Below are positions 8,391-16,892 of a DNA stretch of 64,000 nucleotides, piece after piece. The translations under genes and the position numbers were made by a program. The stretch is from Bradyrhizobium jicamae (GTDB lineage Bacteria; Pseudomonadota; Alphaproteobacteria; Rhizobiales; Xanthobacteraceae): the NCBI RefSeq assembly GCF_001440395.1, contig NZ_LLXZ01000215.1, positions 1 to 64,000 of the forward strand, in the 5' to 3' direction. How positions within the stretch are numbered: the first letter of the stretch is position 1; every line of letters begins with the position of its first letter. The notes beneath the pieces were generated by a model that saw nothing but the letters and a program-made list of their open reading frames with translations, was not told the origin of the DNA and made no database searches.

Positions 8391-8717
8391 ATGGGTGGGG
8401 TCGGGGTGTTTGTGGATCGGCGAAAAAGCGAACGTCGCGCCTGTCATGGGGCGGCAAAGATTCAGTTGGGGGTCGGTTCGCTGCCGCGGGATTGCACGAT
8501 CACGGACATATCAGATGGCGGCGTGCGGGTTATTGCTGAAAATCTCGATGTGCCCGAAGAGTTCACGCTGGTCCTTTCGACAGGCCGTCCTCGCCTGTGC
8601 CGGCTGGCATGGCGCATCGGATGCGAGTTCGGCGCTCAGTTCATCGATCATCTGGCCAAAGCTCCATCCGACCATTCCGCTCCACGAGGCGGTGCAAGGA
8701 AGCCGGAATATGCGTAA
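8391..8717 (+). CDS. PilZ-domain protein
   Basis: The 108-residue product has RRKSERRACHGAAKIQ followed by CTITDISDGGVRV, the two halves of the PilZ c-di-GMP site. A start at 8283 would add 36 residues with no family similarity, so the ATG at 8391 is preferred. Its end overlaps the start of the exported Tyr/Gly-rich protein gene at 8710, suggesting translational coupling. A likely c-di-GMP effector; the target is unknown. Confidence 0.75.
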   Translation: MGGVGVFVDRRKSERRACHGAAKIQLGVGSLPRDCTITDISDGGVRVIAENLDVPEEFTLVLSTGRPRLCRLAWRIGCEFGAQFIDHLAKAPSDHSAPRGGARKPEYA

Positions 8718-9015
8718 AGCAAGTTCAGCTTTGTTTTCGCTTTGCCTGGCGCTCACGATCGTCCCTGATATCGCGGCAGCCGGTAGCACGTATATCGTCG
8801 CGCCGGGATTCCGCGGGATTGGCTATCCGGGGGCCTACGGCTACGCTCGCCTCTACGGTCATCCATTTGACGATGGCTACGACTATCCGTTCGGCTATGG
8901 CGAATATGCCGAGTACGGTCCTTGGGCCTATCGCAGTGCGGCTGCCTGCTATGTGCTGCGCCGCGTCTGGACCGGCAGGGCCTGGCGGCAACGAGCGGTC
9001 AGAGTCTGCGACTGA
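8710..9015 (+). CDS. Small exported Tyr/Gly-rich protein
   Basis: The 101-residue product begins MRKASSALFSLCLALTIVPD, a signal peptide with cleavage near AAA. The mature part is rich in Tyr, Gly and Asp (YGYARLYGHPFDDGYDYPFG) and ends with a cysteine-bounded segment, CYVLRRVWTGRAWRQRAVRVC. Similar Gly/Tyr-rich secreted proteins with a C-terminal C-RRVW-RVC module occur in rhizobia; the role is unknown. The ATG overlaps the PilZ stop, so the two genes form a small operon. Confidence 0.65.
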   Translation: MRKASSALFSLCLALTIVPDIAAAGSTYIVAPGFRGIGYPGAYGYARLYGHPFDDGYDYPFGYGEYAEYGPWAYRSAAACYVLRRVWTGRAWRQRAVRVCD

Positions 9016-9057
9016 GCGCAGGCTTCGAGGCGGCGCGACATCCGTCCTCAGACCAGT

Positions 9058-9165
9058 CTAGAAGTCAAACGCCCAGGCGAGGCTATGCAGAAGCAGCCAC
9101 GACCAGCCGATCATGGCTGTGGCGATGGCAAACAGGTAGGCGCACCTGGTAACGGTCGGACGCAT
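9058..9165 (-). CDS. 35-residue single-helix membrane micro-protein
   Basis: The product reads MRPTVTRCAYLFAIATAMIG, then WSWLLLHSLAWAFDF. It is one hydrophobic helix with tryptophans at both ends. It closely resembles the 36-residue protein at 56481 (shared R-AYL-A-A-M-GW). It follows, four bases downstream, a gene whose product resembles the partner of that second copy. Conservation of both members and their order makes this very short frame credible. Function is unknown; inner-membrane location is inferred. Confidence 0.7.
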   Translation of the reverse strand: MRPTVTRCAYLFAIATAMIGWSWLLLHSLAWAFDF

Positions 9166-9169
9166 GAGG

Positions 9170-9394
9170 TTACTTCGCGGCGAGCCGATTGACGGTGGTC
9201 GGCGCCTGCAGCGCGGCCTGGGTCTGGCATATGGCCCGACGCAACCTCAGCACTTCAGCATAACGGTCGCTCAACGACTTCGTGGCCGGCAATGCCCGAA
9301 CGGTTTTTGGTTTGCTCAAACGATGACGCTTCACGAAATGCTCCGCGGATGATGCAATCAATTCGGCCGAATCTGATAACTCGAAAACAACCAT
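9170..9394 (-). CDS. Small protein with conserved RY-E-RLR helix
   Basis: A 74-residue protein of unknown function. The C-terminal helix (SLSDRYAEVLRLRRAICQTQ) aligns with TIGERYMELRRLRERLSEAE in the 52-residue protein at 56326. The N-terminal part (VVFELSDSAELIASSAEHFV) is not shared. GAGAAA precedes the ATG. It is the first gene of a two-gene unit with the membrane micro-protein at 9058-9165. The helix looks amphipathic and may form a coiled coil; nothing indicates an enzyme. Confidence 0.65.
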   Translation of the reverse strand: MVVFELSDSAELIASSAEHFVKRHRLSKPKTVRALPATKSLSDRYAEVLRLRRAICQTQAALQAPTTVNRLAAK

Positions 9395-9545
9395 AGTTTC
9401 TCGCAGGCCATTCGCAACGCAACTCGCGCGTTAAGCTTGATAGCCATGCAAAAGGTTAAATCGGGAACTTTGCTCTGACGGGTCCGCAGAATGGATGCGT
9501 TTTAACCTGACATTGCCCGATAATCTGCGGCACTTTCGTAGCCCA

Positions 9546-11078
9546 CTATCTGGGCGATGCCGTCGGCGCCCTGCCGACGTTCGTACGCCAGGGCCAGGTC
9601 GAAAGTATGCGCTCGGCGTCGGCTTCGAGGATTTTTTGTTTCGCGGTGACTTCCTCCTTCACCGCTCTCAGATCTTCGTCCTGATAGAAGAAATCTGAGC
9701 AGCGTGAATTGTAGTCACTTGCAAGCGCGTTGTAGGCGCGGATGTCTTCGGGGCCTCGAACCTGCTGCTTCACGACACGCAGCCGCTCCTCCTGAAAACG
9801 GCAGTAACGAACATATTCTCGCGCGAAGCGCTGGCCCTTGCCGACGGGAGGAAGCAATTCCGGCTCCGCCCTCGCTTCGGGCGGATTGGGCGCTGAGGCG
9901 ACGGAGAGTGCCGCTTCTCCGTCGAAAGCCCAATACGCAACCAGAAGTCCAAGCATGACGAGCAGCGCTGCGGCCGCGACCGCGGCCGTTCTGACATGAG
10001 GGAAGCCGCTGCTTCGTACCGGCACCGCAAGCTCCGGGTTCTGCACGATGGCGGTCGAACCGGCCTGCAGCATCTCGCGCAGTATGTCTCCGACCTCGGC
10101 GAGGCGTGCGGCCGCATCCGGAATTGACCCGAAAACGATGAGTGCGTGTTCCAGAACCTGCTGTGCCGTACGGTAGTGCCGTTGGCTGCTGAGTTCGCCG
10201 AGCAGGCCGAAGACGCGATCGGGAGTGACTTTCGCATCGCCGTCGTTCAATTCCTGGTGTGCGTCGAGTAACAGCAGTGGCTCGCATAGCGACGCCCAGA
10301 GGTGCAGCGCGTCTGCTAATCTCTCAACCGACGACGCGTCTCCCGAGTGTTGTTCCAGCGCCTGGCAGGCGCTGTCGACCTGTTGATCGGCTTTGGCACG
10401 GACTTTCGCAATCGCGCGGCGATAGGCTTCCAATAGCAGCGAATGCGTTTGGATGAGTGGCGGTTCACGGGTTGCGAGTATCCAGCGCGTGGCTTCCAGC
10501 ATCGGTTCTGCGGCTGCTTCGATCGGATCGTAGGCTGCGATGGCGGCCACGCAATGCGCATCCAAGAGATCGTCCAGCCCATCCCTCACGCTCGCCAGGG
10601 AGGGCGGAGGCCAACCGGCCCGGTTCCGGAGCGCCTGCAGGGTCCGATAGATTTCCATCACATCGATGGAATTGTGTGCGTCGATCAGCCCAAGGAGCAG
10701 TTCGCTGGAGGCGCCGCGCCGCACCGCATGACGCGCAATGAAGTTGGCCGCTGAGAGCGGAGCAAACTGGGTCGATGTTTGCAGGATGTCGTCGTCGGAA
10801 GCATCGGCGGGCCGCTCAGTGTAAAAGAGATCGACGCGATCGGGTGTGCTGTCGAGAGGATAGGAGAGCTCACTCGCAAGACGTCGAACCGGGTCCAGAA
10901 CAATTGCCGAGGCCTCCGCCAGATCCTTCTCCGGAGCGATATGCATCTCGCGTGCCCGACCGAGGGCGGAGCGGATTTCCGATGCCGTTGCGCCAGGATC
11001 GATTCCGAGGAGGCGGAACGCCCGTGCTGATGGATCAAACCTGGAAGGCGAGGCGTTGTTGGCCGAATTAATTGCCAT
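9546..11078 (-). CDS. Membrane protein with J-domain-like N-terminus
   Basis: A 510-residue protein. The N-terminus (FRLLGIDPGATASEIRSALG, residues 21-40) resembles the first helices of a J domain, but the HPD tripeptide needed to stimulate DnaK is missing. A long helical region follows, possibly TPR-like. One membrane helix lies at about 364-385. The C-terminal part holds paired motifs (CRFQEERLRVVKQ and CSDFFYQDEDLRAVKEEV) that look helical. The chaperone link is therefore doubtful. It is the last gene of a leftward run with the 160-residue gene and a GT2 glycosyltransferase, so a role in the cell envelope is possible. Confidence 0.6.
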   Translation of the reverse strand: MAINSANNASPSRFDPSARAFRLLGIDPGATASEIRSALGRAREMHIAPEKDLAEASAIVLDPVRRLASELSYPLDSTPDRVDLFYTERPADASDDDILQTSTQFAPLSAANFIARHAVRRGASSELLLGLIDAHNSIDVMEIYRTLQALRNRAGWPPPSLASVRDGLDDLLDAHCVAAIAAYDPIEAAAEPMLEATRWILATREPPLIQTHSLLLEAYRRAIAKVRAKADQQVDSACQALEQHSGDASSVERLADALHLWASLCEPLLLLDAHQELNDGDAKVTPDRVFGLLGELSSQRHYRTAQQVLEHALIVFGSIPDAAARLAEVGDILREMLQAGSTAIVQNPELAVPVRSSGFPHVRTAAVAAAALLVMLGLLVAYWAFDGEAALSVASAPNPPEARAEPELLPPVGKGQRFAREYVRYCRFQEERLRVVKQQVRGPEDIRAYNALASDYNSRCSDFFYQDEDLRAVKEEVTAKQKILEADAERILSTWPWRTNVGRAPTASPR

Positions 11079-11126
11079 ATCTGGGATACCCGACGTGCTC
11101 TCCGCTGACGCAACCTTGTGGAAGGG

Positions 11127-11609
11127 TTACGATGAGCCGCTGGTCGAGATGATTGATGTATCAGCCACGTCGAAGTCGTTTCTGAGCCGCACGCCTATCT
11201 CTTGTACTCGACAACGCCAGAGCTCGCGATTGATACGGGGACCTGCTTCCGGCCGAATCATTAGCATGGCGTTCCATGAGTTTGACCCATAGACCGTAAC
11301 GACAAATCTGCGAGTAGGGCAACCATCGATGGCGCGCAGCGACTTCATGATGAGGCCTGCGATTTCATCCGCGTTACGAAGCTGTTTGCCGACTGCGTTG
11401 GTGAGCTGGGCGTCCGGATCAGCTTGCTTGCTGTGTGGAAGCGAGGGCGGCAGGCTCTGGCTGCCGATTTTGGCTGCGGCCGACGACGCGTCGGGAGCGT
11501 CTTGCGGCGGCTGTTCGGAATGAGCTTCGTGCGCAATGCCCTTCGGTATGGCCACGACTTTTTGGGCAAACTCTACCAGGCTCCGATCAATCTCATCGTC
11601 GGTGGACAT
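11127..11609 (-). CDS. Unknown 160-residue protein in glycosyltransferase operon
   Basis: A start at 11609 gives MSTDDEIDRSLVEFAQKVVA and a 160-residue product. The middle is low-complexity (Pro, Ser, Ala, Gln). The C-terminal half, from about TNAVGKQLRNADEIAGLIM to RLRNDFDVADTS, looks folded, with VVTVYGSNSWNAMLMIRPEA as its clearest block. There is no signal peptide and no recognised family. It lies 26 bases after the GT2 gene and 48 bases before the J-like gene, all leftward, so it is probably part of one operon. Confidence 0.6.
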   Translation of the reverse strand: MSTDDEIDRSLVEFAQKVVAIPKGIAHEAHSEQPPQDAPDASSAAAKIGSQSLPPSLPHSKQADPDAQLTNAVGKQLRNADEIAGLIMKSLRAIDGCPTRRFVVTVYGSNSWNAMLMIRPEAGPRINRELWRCRVQEIGVRLRNDFDVADTSIISTSGSS

Positions 11610-11635
11610 AACGAAATCCCGGATCGAGCCTGAAA

Positions 11636-12646
11636 TCACGAGGTCAAGGCCGGATTCTTGACGTCGATCACCTTGAAGCCCTTGAAAAATACGCTGTGCC
11701 GGATTGAATCGGAAAGGTGCTGCGGCGGCGTGGTGTCTTCCTTCCCCGTGAGAACAACCCGCAGCCGCCAGAGCGACAGACCCGCAATCCTGCAAATGTC
11801 GACCATGGCCGCGTAGAATGCGCCGTAATTCTTCAGGAAGTGGCGTCTGCGCGCTTCCAGGAGATAGGGTGGCAAACGCTTCGGCTTGCTGTTCACACCG
11901 GTAGATTGACCGACAAGGTGCACCACGTGGCTTTCCGGAACGTACCAGCTCGGCCAACCCCGCTTTCTGGCGTTGAAGCAATAATCGATGTCGTCGAAAT
12001 AAGTGAAATAGCCTTCGTCGAGTAATCCCGTGGCTTCCATCGTCTCGCGCCGGATGATCATGCTGGCGCCGGAAACCCAATCTGTCTCGAATGCATGATC
12101 GACCACGGGCGGGGCCACCACCCACCGGCTCAACAGCTTGGTGACCAATCCAAGCTTCAGGCTTCCTTCGAACTCGCCCAGCGGTGTTTGAAAGCGGAAC
12201 GCCGACCGTTGCGGCGTGCCGTCGGGCTCTTCGAGCCGGCTGCCGGCGATTCCGACTTTCGGATTATTGTCCATGAAGTCGACGAGTGCCTTGAAGGCGT
12301 TTGGCCGGACGATCGTATCGGAATTGAGCAGCAGGAAATATTGGGGCTTGTCGGCAGATTCCAGCGCCGGCCGCAGGACCGCATTATTGCCGCCGGTAAA
12401 GCCGAGGTTTACGTCGAGCGCTGTGAGCGTGCACCAGGATGACCAGCCATTGTCCGCGATCGTGCGCTGGACGAGTTCGGCGGAACCATCTCCCGATCCG
12501 TTCTCGCAGATCGCGACATGGATGCCGGGGACGCTGGCGATTTCCTTTGCGACCGAATGCAGGCAATCAATCGCAAGCTGGGTGACGCGATAGTTAACAA
12601 TGACAACGAGCAATTTCACGGGTGCGAGACCAGTTGATACAGACAA
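11636..12646 (-). CDS. GT2-family glycosyltransferase (rhamnosyltransferase-like)
   Basis: A cytosolic, GT-A fold glycosyltransferase of 336 residues. The N-terminal VVIVNYRVTQLAIDCL, then CENGSGDGSAEL, the loop NLGFTGGNNAVL, and NSDTIV (a DxD-like site) match WbbL/RfbF-type GT2 enzymes, which add sugars such as rhamnose from dTDP-rhamnose. The later DDIDYCFNARKRGW is the ED-type motif of the family. The start is TTG at 12646; a GTG nine codons inside is possible. It leads a three-gene leftward operon. The exact sugar cannot be read from sequence. Confidence 0.85.
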   Translation of the reverse strand: MSVSTGLAPVKLLVVIVNYRVTQLAIDCLHSVAKEIASVPGIHVAICENGSGDGSAELVQRTIADNGWSSWCTLTALDVNLGFTGGNNAVLRPALESADKPQYFLLLNSDTIVRPNAFKALVDFMDNNPKVGIAGSRLEEPDGTPQRSAFRFQTPLGEFEGSLKLGLVTKLLSRWVVAPPVVDHAFETDWVSGASMIIRRETMEATGLLDEGYFTYFDDIDYCFNARKRGWPSWYVPESHVVHLVGQSTGVNSKPKRLPPYLLEARRRHFLKNYGAFYAAMVDICRIAGLSLWRLRVVLTGKEDTTPPQHLSDSIRHSVFFKGFKVIDVKNPALTS

Positions 12647-12778
12647 TCGGCGATCATTAATCTTGCGGACAGGAAAAGAAAAGACGTCTTTCGGGCTCTT
12701 ATTTAATGCATTGGGATAACGTTAAAGGCGACCGTCGTACCTGCGTCATATCGGCCGCCTTGCCACGGTTTTGCCGGC

Positions 12779-15700
12779 CTATCGCAAGGCTGGTGGAGAC
12801 GACGTTGATAGCGGCGAAAGCGTGCTGCGGGACCGCATTTTTTGGCGCAGCCGGTCGATCAGGAGGTAGATCACCGGCGTGGTGTACAGCGTCAGGATCT
12901 GGGAGACGAACAGGCCGCCGATAATGGTGATGCCGAGCGGCCGGCGCAGCTCGGTGCCGGGGCCGGTGGCGATGACCAGCGGAATGCCGGCGAACAGCGC
13001 CGCCATCGTCGTCATCAGAATGGGGCGGAAGCGGGCGCGGCAGGCCTCGAAGATCGCCTCCGCCGACGACAGGCCGCGGTTGCGCTCGGCATCGAGCGCG
13101 AAATCGACCATCATGATACCGTTCTTCTTGACGATGCCGATCAGCAGAATAATGCCGACGAAGGCGATCACGGTGAGCGGCGTATTCGTCACCTGCAGCG
13201 CCAGCAGCGCGCCGAGGCCTGCGGACGGCAAGGTCGAGATGATCGTGATCGGATGCGCCAGGCTCTCATAGAGCACGCCGAGCACGATATACATCGCCAC
13301 CAGCGCGCCGAGGATCAATAGCGGCTGCCGGCCGCTGGTCTTGTTGAAGTCGCCGGCATTGCCATCGAAACTGCCGCGGATGCCTTCCGGCATGTACAAT
13401 TCGTCGACTGCGCGCTGAATGTTCGAGATCGCGGTCTCGATCGGCACGTTCGAGGCGATATTGAAGGATACCGTTGTCGACGGGATCGACTGGGTATGAT
13501 TGATCGCCAGCGATGCCAGGCCGCGGTCATAGCGGACAACCGCGGACAGCGGCACCTGTGCATCGTTGGCGCCCGCCACGAAGATGCGGTCGAGGTTGGC
13601 AGGGTCGCTCTGGAATTTCGGATCGATCTCCAGCACCACCATGTACTGGTTGCGCTGGGTGTAGACGATCGAGATTTGCCGCTGTGCGAACGCGTTGTTC
13701 AAGGCGTCGTCGATGTCCTTGACGCGGACCCCGAGCGTGGCGGCGGCATTGCGGTCGATCATCAGCGTGAGCTGAAGCCCGGCGGCATCGCGATCGCTGG
13801 AAATGTCGGTAATGCCCTCGACCGTTTCCATGCGCTTGGCGACGATGGGGGCCCATTTCTTCAGCAGGTCGACGTTAACGCTCGAGACCGTGTACTGGTA
13901 GTCGGAGGAACTGCTTTGACGCCCGCCGCCCCGAATATCCTGAGCGGGGAACATGTAGAGTCGTACACCCGGCATCGTTTCCAGCTTCTTGCGCAGGCGG
14001 TCGATCACGATCTGCGTACTTTGTCCCGGTCTCTCCTGCGGCGGCTTGAGGCTGATGAAGAACAGTCCCCGGTTTGCGGTCATGCTGCCGAGGATCGAAC
14101 CGACGCCGGCGACGGCGTTGTCGGCTTCGATGGCATCCTCGAGCTGTTGCTGAAACCGGATCATCGACTGGAACGAGGTGTCAGATGACGCCTGCGACGC
14201 ACCGACGATGAGACCGCTGTCGTCGAGCGGGAAATAGCCTTTCGGGATCTTGATATAGAGCACTACCGTCAGCGCGATCGTGGCAAAGAATACGAGCAGG
14301 GTCAGGAAGGGGAAACCCAGCACGGCCCGAAGGGTCCAGGCGTAGAAGGCGACGAGGCGCGACAGGGTGCCCTCGATCAGGCGGTCGAACCAGGTCGCGC
14401 GATCCGACGCGGCTTCCCTGATGTAGTGCGCGCAGATCATCGGTGTGATCGTGAGCGACACCACGGTCGAGACCAGAACCGCAAAGGTCAGCGTCAACGA
14501 GAACTCGCGGAGCAGCCGGCCGGCGATCCCATCCATGAAGATCAGTGGGGTAAAGGCTGCGATCAGGGACAGGCTGATCGCGAGCACGGTAAAGCCGATC
14601 TGCCTGGCGCCCTCCAATGCCGCCGGATAGGGCGCCATACCGCGTTCGAGGTTGCGATACATGTTCTCGATCATGACGATGGCATCGTCGACCACGAAAC
14701 CGACCGAGATCGCGAGCGCCATCAGCGACAGATTGTCGATCGAGAAGCCGGCGAGCCACATCCCGGTGCAGGTGCCGGCCAGTGCCAGGGGCACCGAGAC
14801 GCCGGCTGCAATGGTCGGCGTCAGCCGCCGCAGAAAGGCGAACACCACCATCATCACCAGGAAGATGGCCGCCAGCAGTGTCAACTGCATGTCGAGCACG
14901 CTGGCGCGGATCGTATTGGTGCGGTCGACCAGCGTCGAAATCTCGAGGCCGGCGGGCAGCCATCGCTTCAACTCCGGGAGCAAGGCCTTTATGCGGTCGA
15001 CGGTGTCGATCACGTTGGCGTCGCCCTGCTTGGTGATCTGGATCAGCACCGCCGGCTGCTTGTTGAACGCGGCGCTCGAGCGGTGGTTGCGGACGGAATC
15101 CTCGATCTCGGCGACATCGGCAAGGCGGACGAAATTGCCGGCCGCGCTCTTGATGATGATGTCGCGGAACTCGGCCGCGGTGCGCATCTGCTGGTTGGTG
15201 GAAATCGTCTCGCTCTGGCGGCCGCCGTCGAAGATGCCGACGGGCCCGAGCGGATTGGCATTGATGATGGCGAGCCGCACGTCGTCGGTCGCGATATCGG
15301 CGTTCGACAGCGCCACCGGGTTGAGCGCGATCCGCACCGCCGGCTGGTCGGCGCCGGAGACGGTGACCTCACCGACGCCGGGCACCTGCGAAATGCGCTG
15401 CGCGATCACGGTGTCGGCGACGTCGTACATCGCGCTCGCCGTCAGCGTCTTCGAGGTCAGCGCCAGCACGAACATCGGCGTCGCCGCGGGATTGCTCTTG
15501 CGAAAGCGCGGCAGCGCCGGCAGGTCGCTCGGCAGATCAATCAGCGAGGCGTTGATCGCGGCTTGCACGTCGCGCGCGGCGCGGTCGATGTTGCGGCCGA
15601 TCGAGAACTGCAACTGGATGCTGGCGGTGCCGAGCGTACTTGTTGAGGTGATCTGCTCGACACCGGCAATCTGGCCGAGCCTGCGCTCCAGGGGGGCGGC

Positions 15701-15892
15701 AACGGTTGCCGCCATCGCGGCGGGATCGGCGCCGGGGCGGGTGGCGAACACCCGGATCATCGGGAAGTCGACGTTGGGTACCGCAGAGACGGGAAGGAAG
15801 GCGTAGGCAACCATGCCAATCAGAAAGAGCCCGATCGCCAGCAGCGTGGTGCCGACCGGCCGGCGGATAAAAGGCTCGGAAATCGACGCCAC
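12779..15892 (-). CDS. RND efflux transporter permease (AcrB/MdtC-like)
   Basis: A proton-driven inner-membrane pump subunit of 1037 residues, the full length of the HAE1 RND family. It starts SISEPFIRRPVGTTLLAIGL, has the first periplasmic loop (VPNVDFPMIRVFATRPGADP), and the TM4 segment with the paired aspartates (VGFVVDDAIVMIENMYRNLE) used for proton relay. It resembles the MdtB/MdtC subgroup. It starts at GTG 15892. Unusually, no membrane-fusion protein or outer-membrane channel gene adjoins it, and the upstream gap has no gene. It may use partners encoded elsewhere. Confidence 0.92.
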   Translation of the reverse strand: MASISEPFIRRPVGTTLLAIGLFLIGMVAYAFLPVSAVPNVDFPMIRVFATRPGADPAAMAATVAAPLERRLGQIAGVEQITSTSTLGTASIQLQFSIGRNIDRAARDVQAAINASLIDLPSDLPALPRFRKSNPAATPMFVLALTSKTLTASAMYDVADTVIAQRISQVPGVGEVTVSGADQPAVRIALNPVALSNADIATDDVRLAIINANPLGPVGIFDGGRQSETISTNQQMRTAAEFRDIIIKSAAGNFVRLADVAEIEDSVRNHRSSAAFNKQPAVLIQITKQGDANVIDTVDRIKALLPELKRWLPAGLEISTLVDRTNTIRASVLDMQLTLLAAIFLVMMVVFAFLRRLTPTIAAGVSVPLALAGTCTGMWLAGFSIDNLSLMALAISVGFVVDDAIVMIENMYRNLERGMAPYPAALEGARQIGFTVLAISLSLIAAFTPLIFMDGIAGRLLREFSLTLTFAVLVSTVVSLTITPMICAHYIREAASDRATWFDRLIEGTLSRLVAFYAWTLRAVLGFPFLTLLVFFATIALTVVLYIKIPKGYFPLDDSGLIVGASQASSDTSFQSMIRFQQQLEDAIEADNAVAGVGSILGSMTANRGLFFISLKPPQERPGQSTQIVIDRLRKKLETMPGVRLYMFPAQDIRGGGRQSSSSDYQYTVSSVNVDLLKKWAPIVAKRMETVEGITDISSDRDAAGLQLTLMIDRNAAATLGVRVKDIDDALNNAFAQRQISIVYTQRNQYMVVLEIDPKFQSDPANLDRIFVAGANDAQVPLSAVVRYDRGLASLAINHTQSIPSTTVSFNIASNVPIETAISNIQRAVDELYMPEGIRGSFDGNAGDFNKTSGRQPLLILGALVAMYIVLGVLYESLAHPITIISTLPSAGLGALLALQVTNTPLTVIAFVGIILLIGIVKKNGIMMVDFALDAERNRGLSSAEAIFEACRARFRPILMTTMAALFAGIPLVIATGPGTELRRPLGITIIGGLFVSQILTLYTTPVIYLLIDRLRQKMRSRSTLSPLSTSSPPALR

Positions 15893-16280
15893 GGCTGCTT
15901 TCCCGCTCTATTACTCCAAGAGAAGAATGCATCGCCCGGAGAAGCATGCCTCAGCTGTGATCACCTTCGTCTAAACGGGCTTCTGGATTTTGACGATCCC
16001 CGAGCAGGTTGAGAATGCCCGATGGATGGTCCCTGGTCGAGTGAAATTTCGCGTCGTGAAAATCGACAGCCGCCGGACTCTCGAGCAGGCCAGCCGCGCG
16101 TAGACAGGACGCTATAAGCTGGGGGGCCATCCGGAAAAGGACGGCGCTAAACAGAACACAACACGCTGAAGCTGATCTGGCAGAAGCTGCTATCCGCGCG
16201 TCAATGCACATCGATCGGTATGACTGTGGCGAAGGTCATGCAATCAACGTAGAAGCCCCACTGCGGCCTTCGAATGAGCC
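15893..16280. other. 388-base gap without recognised gene
   Basis: Between the permease start and the end of the PEP-CTERM gene no supported gene, RNA or repeat is seen. An 86-codon open frame on the minus strand (15951-16211) has no recognisable features. Confidence 0.4.
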
Positions 16281-16853
16281 TCAGGCGACGCGCCGCGCAA
16301 CACGCTGATTCTTCCGGCGGTAAGAAAAAAGGACTAGGCAAGCGAACCCCAAGGCCATCATCGCCCAAGTCGAGGGTTCAGGTACTCCAGTGACCACAGT
16401 GCCGACGGCGCTACCCGCACTCATAAATCGTCCGATTTCACAAACGTTGTCATTGCACTCGAACGAAACCTGATCGGCGGGCAAATCCATGCTGACTACA
16501 AGGTGGTTTATTCCATCACTCGTTAGCGGATTTATAAAAGCAAAATTTATATAAGGCAGTCCAAGCGCGCCATCTGCAGCGATAGCGAAAGAATCAGGAG
16601 AAAAAAAGTTGTCGTAGGCTGAGTAAGTGTCTGAATCATACGTTGCGCCTGCTAGAGCTCCAAACGTCGTGGTGATACTGAAAGATGTAACCGCTCCTGT
16701 CGCTGAATCCGTCGCGAACGTTCCGTTTGCGCTGCCGCCGCCTTCGAACGTCACATCGCTGAGCGTCCAAAAGATTGTGGACGCGAAGCAGGGTAGCGGA
16801 AGAAGGGCAGGCAGGAGCAGTCCGATTGCCAATGCTATCGATCTAATCTTCAT
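16281..16853 (-). CDS. PEP-CTERM (PEPxxWA) sorting-signal protein
   Basis: A 190-residue exported protein. The start at 16853 (MKIRSIALAIGLLLPALLPL) has AGGTGA before it and gives a signal peptide ending near CFA. The body (STIFWTLSDVTFEGGGSANG) is typical of short PEP-CTERM beta-sandwich proteins and has two cysteines (FECNDNVCE). The tail is VPEPSTWAMMALGFACLVL followed by YRRKN. It is a likely substrate of the exosortase at 51306. It is isolated from the other PEP-CTERM genes and lies next to the RND permease. Confidence 0.88.
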   Translation of the reverse strand: MKIRSIALAIGLLLPALLPLPCFASTIFWTLSDVTFEGGGSANGTFATDSATGAVTSFSITTTFGALAGATYDSDTYSAYDNFFSPDSFAIAADGALGLPYINFAFINPLTSDGINHLVVSMDLPADQVSFECNDNVCEIGRFMSAGSAVGTVVTGVPEPSTWAMMALGFACLVLFSYRRKNQRVARRVA

Positions 16854-16892
16854 TTGCGAATCACCTTTAAATAAGCAACCTATGCGTTTCAA

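Noticed and set aside
14426..15646. Long open frame (406 codons) on the + strand inside the RND permease gene
   Set aside because: It is antisense to a clear full-length RND gene, is rich in Arg, Asp, Gln and His as expected of a shadow in GC-rich DNA, and has no recognised domain.
15951..16211. 86-codon frame on the minus strand between the RND and PEP-CTERM genes
   Set aside because: No domain or signal; composition looks random.
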